Positions 60,063 to 64,000 of a stretch of 64,000 bases of DNA are shown in pieces. The stretch covers positions 24,272,798 to 24,336,797 of the forward strand of contig NC_080701.1 of NCBI RefSeq assembly GCF_030445035.2, in the 5' to 3' direction. A program made the translations under genes and the position numbers. The stretch's first letter is position 1, and each line of letters starts with the position of its first letter. The notes beneath the pieces are model-generated. The model was not told where the DNA came from and did no database searches. It saw nothing but the letters and a program-made list of their open reading frames with translations. This DNA is from Dasypus novemcinctus. Lineage: Eukaryota > Chordata > Mammalia > Cingulata > Dasypodidae.

Positions 60063-61014
60063 GCATCCTCTGACTCAATTTTCTAGAGAGGTATGGACCC
60101 GACACCATCTCTTTTTGTGCGTTTTCCAGACCTGATTTGAACAGATCAGAGGAAAACTAAAACCAGCCCTATTTTCTTGGAGTCCAAGAAAGTGGACCAG
60201 GCGTGAGGTCTGTAAAAAGCCTCTGGGGCCCTTTAAAGTTTACACTTAGCCAAGGCACTGGCTGATAGAACACTGTGCTGATATCTGTCTGATGCCAAAA
60301 GATATAATTTTTAGAGATGTCAACCCCATTTCATACGCCGTGCAGATAAAACACCTGATTAAATTTTCCTCCCCACTTTCCTGATTATCTATTGTTAGAT
60401 ATGTACACAAGCCCAAGGAGATATTGTCTATTGTTATTATTATTATTACTCTTATATTTAACAATTTAATTCACTGATATTGGACTAGCACTTATACGCA
60501 GTCTCTGAAAAATCCTTGTTTTTTTGCAGGTAAAACTCCGTTCAATAATCAGTCACACTCCAAATTGTCATCCTTGACTGGGAGGTTTCTCTCAGTAGTT
60601 CTCAAGCCCTTGGAAAGAGATGATCAAAGGGCACTGCTGTGGGTTGCGCCCTGGTTGGAATGCACTTTAATAACTTCACTGAGAATTAAAAAACTTTCCT
60701 GTGGTTAACAGAAACCCTTGCTTCGATTGCTGTTTGGAAAGATTTTGAAAGCCCAAATCCCCTTGTTTGTGTCTTAGATTTCTTGCACTCTCCTGGTTTC
60801 AGGTATTCTGCATAGAATGGCTGGAGTCCCTGTTGCCACAGAGGCGGTCAAGAGAAATCCTCCACACTCCTGTCCCTGCATACCGAGAACAGCTTTTACA
60901 AACATTTTGCACAAGCGCAGGATATTGGCAGCTCAACTGTTAAAACTGTTTGTGATTATTCTTCCTTGAGATCACTCTGATGTCACCAGTGTAATCTGAG
61001 CCCGGAGCTTTTGT
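60063..61014. promoter_or_regulatory. TCIM: TCIM upstream region, repeat-poor
   Basis: Apart from an ATT trinucleotide run at 60433-60447 I see no repeat in the kilobase before the promoter. This is where proximal regulatory sites would be expected; none is assigned with certainty. Confidence 0.4.
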
Positions 61015-61290
61015 TCACACTTTAAATAGCCGTCCGGGAATGATTTTTGCTACAGACTCTCCCGAGAACCCAGGCGCTGAATTCCGGAAGCTCCCACATC
61101 GATGAAAGCAAAGCCAGGCCACCAATCCAGCATCATGTCCACGTCGCTGAGAGTCAGCCCGTCCATCCACGGCTATCACTTCGACACAGCCTCTCGTAAG
61201 AAAGCGGTGGGCAACATCTTCGAAAACATAGATCAAGAGTCGCTACAAAGGCTCTTCAAGAACTCAGGAGACAAGAAGGCAGAGGAGAGA
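61015..61290. promoter_or_regulatory. TCIM: Small CpG-enriched zone over the TCIM promoter and early CDS
   Basis: CpG dinucleotides cluster here (around 61032-61036, 61063, 61074, 61085, 61100, 61140-61145, 61160, 61171, 61182, 61195, 61205), whereas most of the window is strongly CpG-depleted. This suggests a region kept unmethylated in the germ line, as expected for a promoter. I judged it by eye; observed/expected CpG was not computed. Confidence 0.45.
61021..61028 (+). promoter_or_regulatory. TCIM: TATA-like box of TCIM
   Basis: TTTAAATA lies about 80 bp before the start codon, which would place transcription initiation near 61050 and give a 5' UTR of roughly 50 nt. A CRE-like TGATGTCA at 60978-60985 and a C/EBP-like TTGCACAAG at 60907-60915 sit upstream. 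Both are single motif matches with no supporting data. A tight TATA-type promoter would suit an inducible gene, but the start site is inferred. Confidence 0.5.
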
Positions 61291-61422
61291 GCTAAGATCA
61301 TTTTCGCCATAGATCAAGATTTGGAGGAGAAAACACGTGCCCTGATGGCCCTGAAGAAGAGGACAAAAGACAAGCTCCTCCAATTCCTGAAACTGCGGAA
61401 ATACTCCATTAAAGTCCACTGA
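61102..61422 (+). CDS. TCIM: TCIM (TC1/C8orf4), transcriptional and immune response regulator, complete single-exon CDS
   Basis: Uninterrupted 106-codon frame ending in TGA. The product starts MKAKPGHQ and ends in LRKYSIKVH; it matches my memory of mammalian TCIM in length and almost all residues (no alignment run). Visible features: a Ser/His-rich start, RKKAVGNIFENI near residues 32-43, an acidic/basic stretch DKKAEERAKIIFAIDQD near 56-72, and a Lys/Arg-rich C-terminal third with KKRTKDKL. There is no signal peptide, membrane segment or enzyme motif. Known of the family: a small, largely disordered protein that binds Chibby and relieves its block on beta-catenin, and takes part in NF-kB and inflammatory responses. 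The gene is intronless in human too, so this is the expected locus form and not evidence for a retrocopy. The first ATG has a weak context (T at -3, A at +4). An in-frame ATG at 61135 has A at -3. The annotated start follows the known protein. Confidence 0.96.
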   Translation: MKAKPGHQSSIMSTSLRVSPSIHGYHFDTASRKKAVGNIFENIDQESLQRLFKNSGDKKAEERAKIIFAIDQDLEEKTRALMALKKRTKDKLLQFLKLRKYSIKVH

Positions 61423-62325
61423 GGACCAGAGAACGGACAAGGCGAATGGACTTGGAGAGACCAAAAGTGAGTTTGTGAGATCCAAACTGCATTTTGTTGC
61501 TGCCTTGCAAGCTCCTCTTCTGTCAGGACTCCGGAGCCTGGAAAGGAACAGAACTGGCTGTAGTGACTCAAACCAATTTCTTCACTGTGCTGTGGAGAAA
61601 AAGGCTTTCAGCAAGGACTGAGAACTCTCCCTGCAGGAAAGGACTGATGCTTAGTGTCAAGTGAAGAAGAGATGGACAGATGTAGTGAGAACTGAAGATA
61701 ACAGCTGGCTTGAGAAGAAATGCATCCAGGGTCACTTTATCAGGCCCCTCGGACTTAAATGCAACATGAACTTTTATTTTTTATTTTTTTAAACCAAACT
61801 GGGTAGGGGGAGGGAGGAGGGAGAGAGAGGGCGAGGAGAAAGAATACCGTGCTCAAATTGTTTACTGAAATTTTTTATTTGAATGTTCCAAATGTTGCCA
61901 GGCCTCAATGGTTGTTATTGGTGCAGAGTTTTATAGATCAGTCATTGATTATTTATTTGCATTTATTACAATGCCTGCCAAAAGCACAGATTCAAGGAAC
62001 TGCAATACTTTCAGCAGCTCAGAAAAAAACTGTATGTCACCTTCTAGTTTGTAAAGGGTTTTATACATTTCAAACGGTTGCACAAAAGCGAAAAATAATG
62101 GGGTCTTTCATAAATCCTGAGTACTGTGAAAAAATTTTACAATGTTTTTTATCTTCTGACTAATGCTGAAATGTAATCTAATTAGATTTCTTAGAGTTAC
62201 TGCATTAAGCATTAGGAAGTAAGTATTATCCACTATATAGTTTATAAAAATGTTATGGTTTCTATAATTTATTATACCTGGAAAGTGATATGCAACTGTA
62301 ATAAATTATTATAAACCAAGCTTTT
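61423..62325 (+). other. TCIM: TCIM 3' untranslated region
   Basis: No coding frame continues past the stop. The stretch holds a T-run then a purine-rich GGGAGG/GAGA tract (about 61770-61845) and an AU-rich segment at 61948-61970 with two ATTTA pentamers, typical of short-lived, inducible mRNAs. It ends just past an AATAAA. A 104-codon open frame at 61849-62163 lies wholly inside it and has no recognisable protein features, so I treat it as chance. The UTR end is inferred. Confidence 0.6.
62300..62305 (+). terminator. TCIM: Probable TCIM poly(A) signal AATAAA
   Basis: Canonical AATAAA about 880 nt after the stop, followed by a GT-rich stretch at about 62325-62345 of the kind that binds CstF. 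This gives a transcript of about 1.3 kb. Other AT-rich hexamers occur further downstream, so alternative sites are possible. Confidence 0.6.
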
Positions 62326-64000
62326 CTTGGTCTGTGATGCTTGATATTAAAGGGAAAATAAGAAAGCACAGTATATTATAAACTTTTCTGTGGTTTGACT
62401 TTAAGAATAGAAGGTGATTTTAAAGTTGCTTTACTTTCATTGCTAAACTATTTTAAAGCAAGTTCTTATATCAAATATCCAGGAAGTTTCTGTCTCAACT
62501 TTAAAATATAAGATACAGACATAGAAATTCAGAGCCTGGCTCATCAATACTGTTGTTTATATCTGCATTTAGCATGAGTTTCAAAAGTCCTTTCTCCCTG
62601 GATTTTCGAAATTTGTCCTGTGTGACTATAGCAGCTGTCTGCATTTGTAGAAATCTCATTTCAGACCTAGCATATAGTGTTACTAGGTAAATATTTATTT
62701 ATCCCAAAATAATACATGTTGGGGTAAGACTCTGAATTATGACTAAGATCGCTGGGTTATCAATGTTTGTTTAGTATAAACCAATATGGGAATAATATTA
62801 TAGTCTCTTTGCCTATTTCCTCATAAATTATATAATAAAATATCTCTAAGGAGCATACATTAATGCCTGCTGCAGTTTCCTAACAGGAGGAAATAAAAAT
62901 TTCCCAGATATTATCATTTCAGAAACACTTGCAAAGGTTTTTTGGAACAGCTGATCATAGTCAAATAATAAAAGTGAACTATCTAAAATCTTTTGAGAGG
63001 GGTATACATCAAGATTTTAAATAATCAATTTTTAAAAAGGAAATTAAGTGGAAAAATTTGTTTTCAAATACTAACCAACAGTTCTATTAAAGACAGGATA
63101 AATCATTCCAGTAAAATCAGTTCTTTGCCTGACAGCATCCATGTAACTATATGCAGAATTCTGTTTGTGTGTGTGTATGTGTGCATTTTTCTTGGATGAG
63201 AGTTTATAATTTTCATGACATTTGCAAAAACACTGGTGAGATGGAAAAGAGCTGAGAAAAAAGAAGGGTTTTGACAATTGGGAGCTTCAGCTGGTGATGG
63301 GACCTTGGCCTCATGGAGGTGAAGTTTGTAGAGAGGTCCTCAGCTCCTTGACACTGTTTCCCCAGTCTTGAGAACTGAGTTTGCTTATGATTTCCCTGCT
63401 AATCTCTGCATGTGCCAGGAAGAAGTTTCTCTCCTGTAGCAGAGGCTGCCAGTGACACATTTTCTCTATCCCTTTAGAATCCCCAAAAGACCTTAATAAT
63501 AAACTGCGTGGGAAGGAAATGTAGTAACTTGCTTCTCCAGAATACCAATTAACTTCCATGCTTCCAATAAGAATTTTTAAGTTAGTTTCTATTCAGAGTC
63601 TTCAGGCACATCTTGGATGGTGAACAGAGTTCAAGGGTGGAGTTTATTATACTCTGCTTCTGGTTATCAATACGGTAAAATACCTATCCCATCCTCTCTT
63701 CACATTAGCACATATGAAACTAGTTTTCCTGTAGAATGTTGCTATTAGTTTATGATTTTAAGACCAGGACATGGGAAACAAATTAAAAAGCGATTGTAAT
63801 TTATTCTGCAAACAAGTGGGGCCTGATGACTCTTCCAGTAGAATATTGCCTGAACTTGATCTTTATCCCCTTCATGGAGGACACAAGGTGGAATCAAAGT
63901 GATTGCACAAGGAGGACTTTAGGCTCAGGATACTTTTATTATTTCATATGAGATCATCAGAACAGAGAAGACTAGTTCTCTTCAGAATTCCTTCTAAGGA
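62326..64000. other. TCIM downstream flank, no gene or named repeat
   Basis: About 1.7 kb that looks repeat-poor and AT-rich. No frame with recognisable features. Possible later poly(A) sites cannot be excluded. Confidence 0.45.

Noticed and set aside
1-61000. Exons of human-neighbour genes (IDO1, IDO2, ZMAT4)
   Set aside because: I looked for recognisable protein stretches on both strands and found none; absence by eye does not exclude small or untranslated exons.
61849-62163. 104-codon frame downstream of TCIM
   Set aside because: It lies inside the TCIM 3' UTR, is AT-driven in composition and shows no recognisable feature; a second cistron is not expected in a mammalian mRNA.

Overview
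The window is vertebrate nuclear DNA from a placental mammal, almost certainly a xenarthran and most probably the nine-banded armadillo (Dasypus). The evidence is seven copies of a tRNA-Ala-headed SINE with the layout of the armadillo DAS-SINE family, several with perfect target-site duplications. They lie on a background of mammalian L1/HAL1, L2, MIR, MLT1 and MaLR-type LTR repeats. There is no bacterial-style gene organisation, operon, rRNA, functional tRNA gene or CRISPR array. The species call rests on recognising repeat families, not on a database search.

One protein-coding gene can be supported: an intronless 106-codon reading frame at 61102-61422 (+) that I recognise as TCIM (TC1, formerly C8orf4), a small regulator linked to Wnt/beta-catenin and NF-kB signalling. 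A TATA-like promoter, AU-rich 3' UTR motifs and a plausible AATAAA poly(A) signal at 62300 frame a transcript of about 1.3 kb. The roughly 60 kb upstream looks intergenic. In human, TCIM lies in 8p11 between the IDO1/IDO2 and ZMAT4 loci, and I see no exon of those neighbours here.

Layout. 1-3060: two head-to-tail antisense HAL1/L1 pieces. 3.7-10.6 kb: L2, MIR, a solo LTR with a 5-bp duplication, and two L1 pieces. 11.2-11.5 kb: a rearranged DAS-SINE. 11.5-14.4 kb: a repeat-poor stretch. 15-21 kb: MaLR/MLT1 LTRs, L2, a DAS-SINE and MIR. 23.8-28 kb: L1 and L2 pieces. 30.1-31.0 kb: an inverted pair of DAS-SINEs. 31.6-35.4 kb: L1 and MIR. 36.9-37.2 kb: a CpG-bearing unexplained ORF. 37.6-39.3 kb: a solo LTR carrying a 60-bp copy of a sequence 1.2 kb downstream. 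42.5-45.1 kb: MaLR LTR and internal remnants with a dimeric SINE. 45.8-47.8 kb: L2, then a three-layer nested L1/L1/SINE. 48-60 kb: L2, MIR, MLT1 and nested solo LTRs. 60.5-62.4 kb: TCIM.

I found no previously undescribed system. The sequence records the retrotransposition history of a gene desert beside one small conserved gene. The points most worth a second look are the 60-bp duplication, SINEs with damaged or doubled domains, the CpG-bearing block at 36.9-37.2 kb, and the repeat-poor stretches that could hold regulatory DNA.
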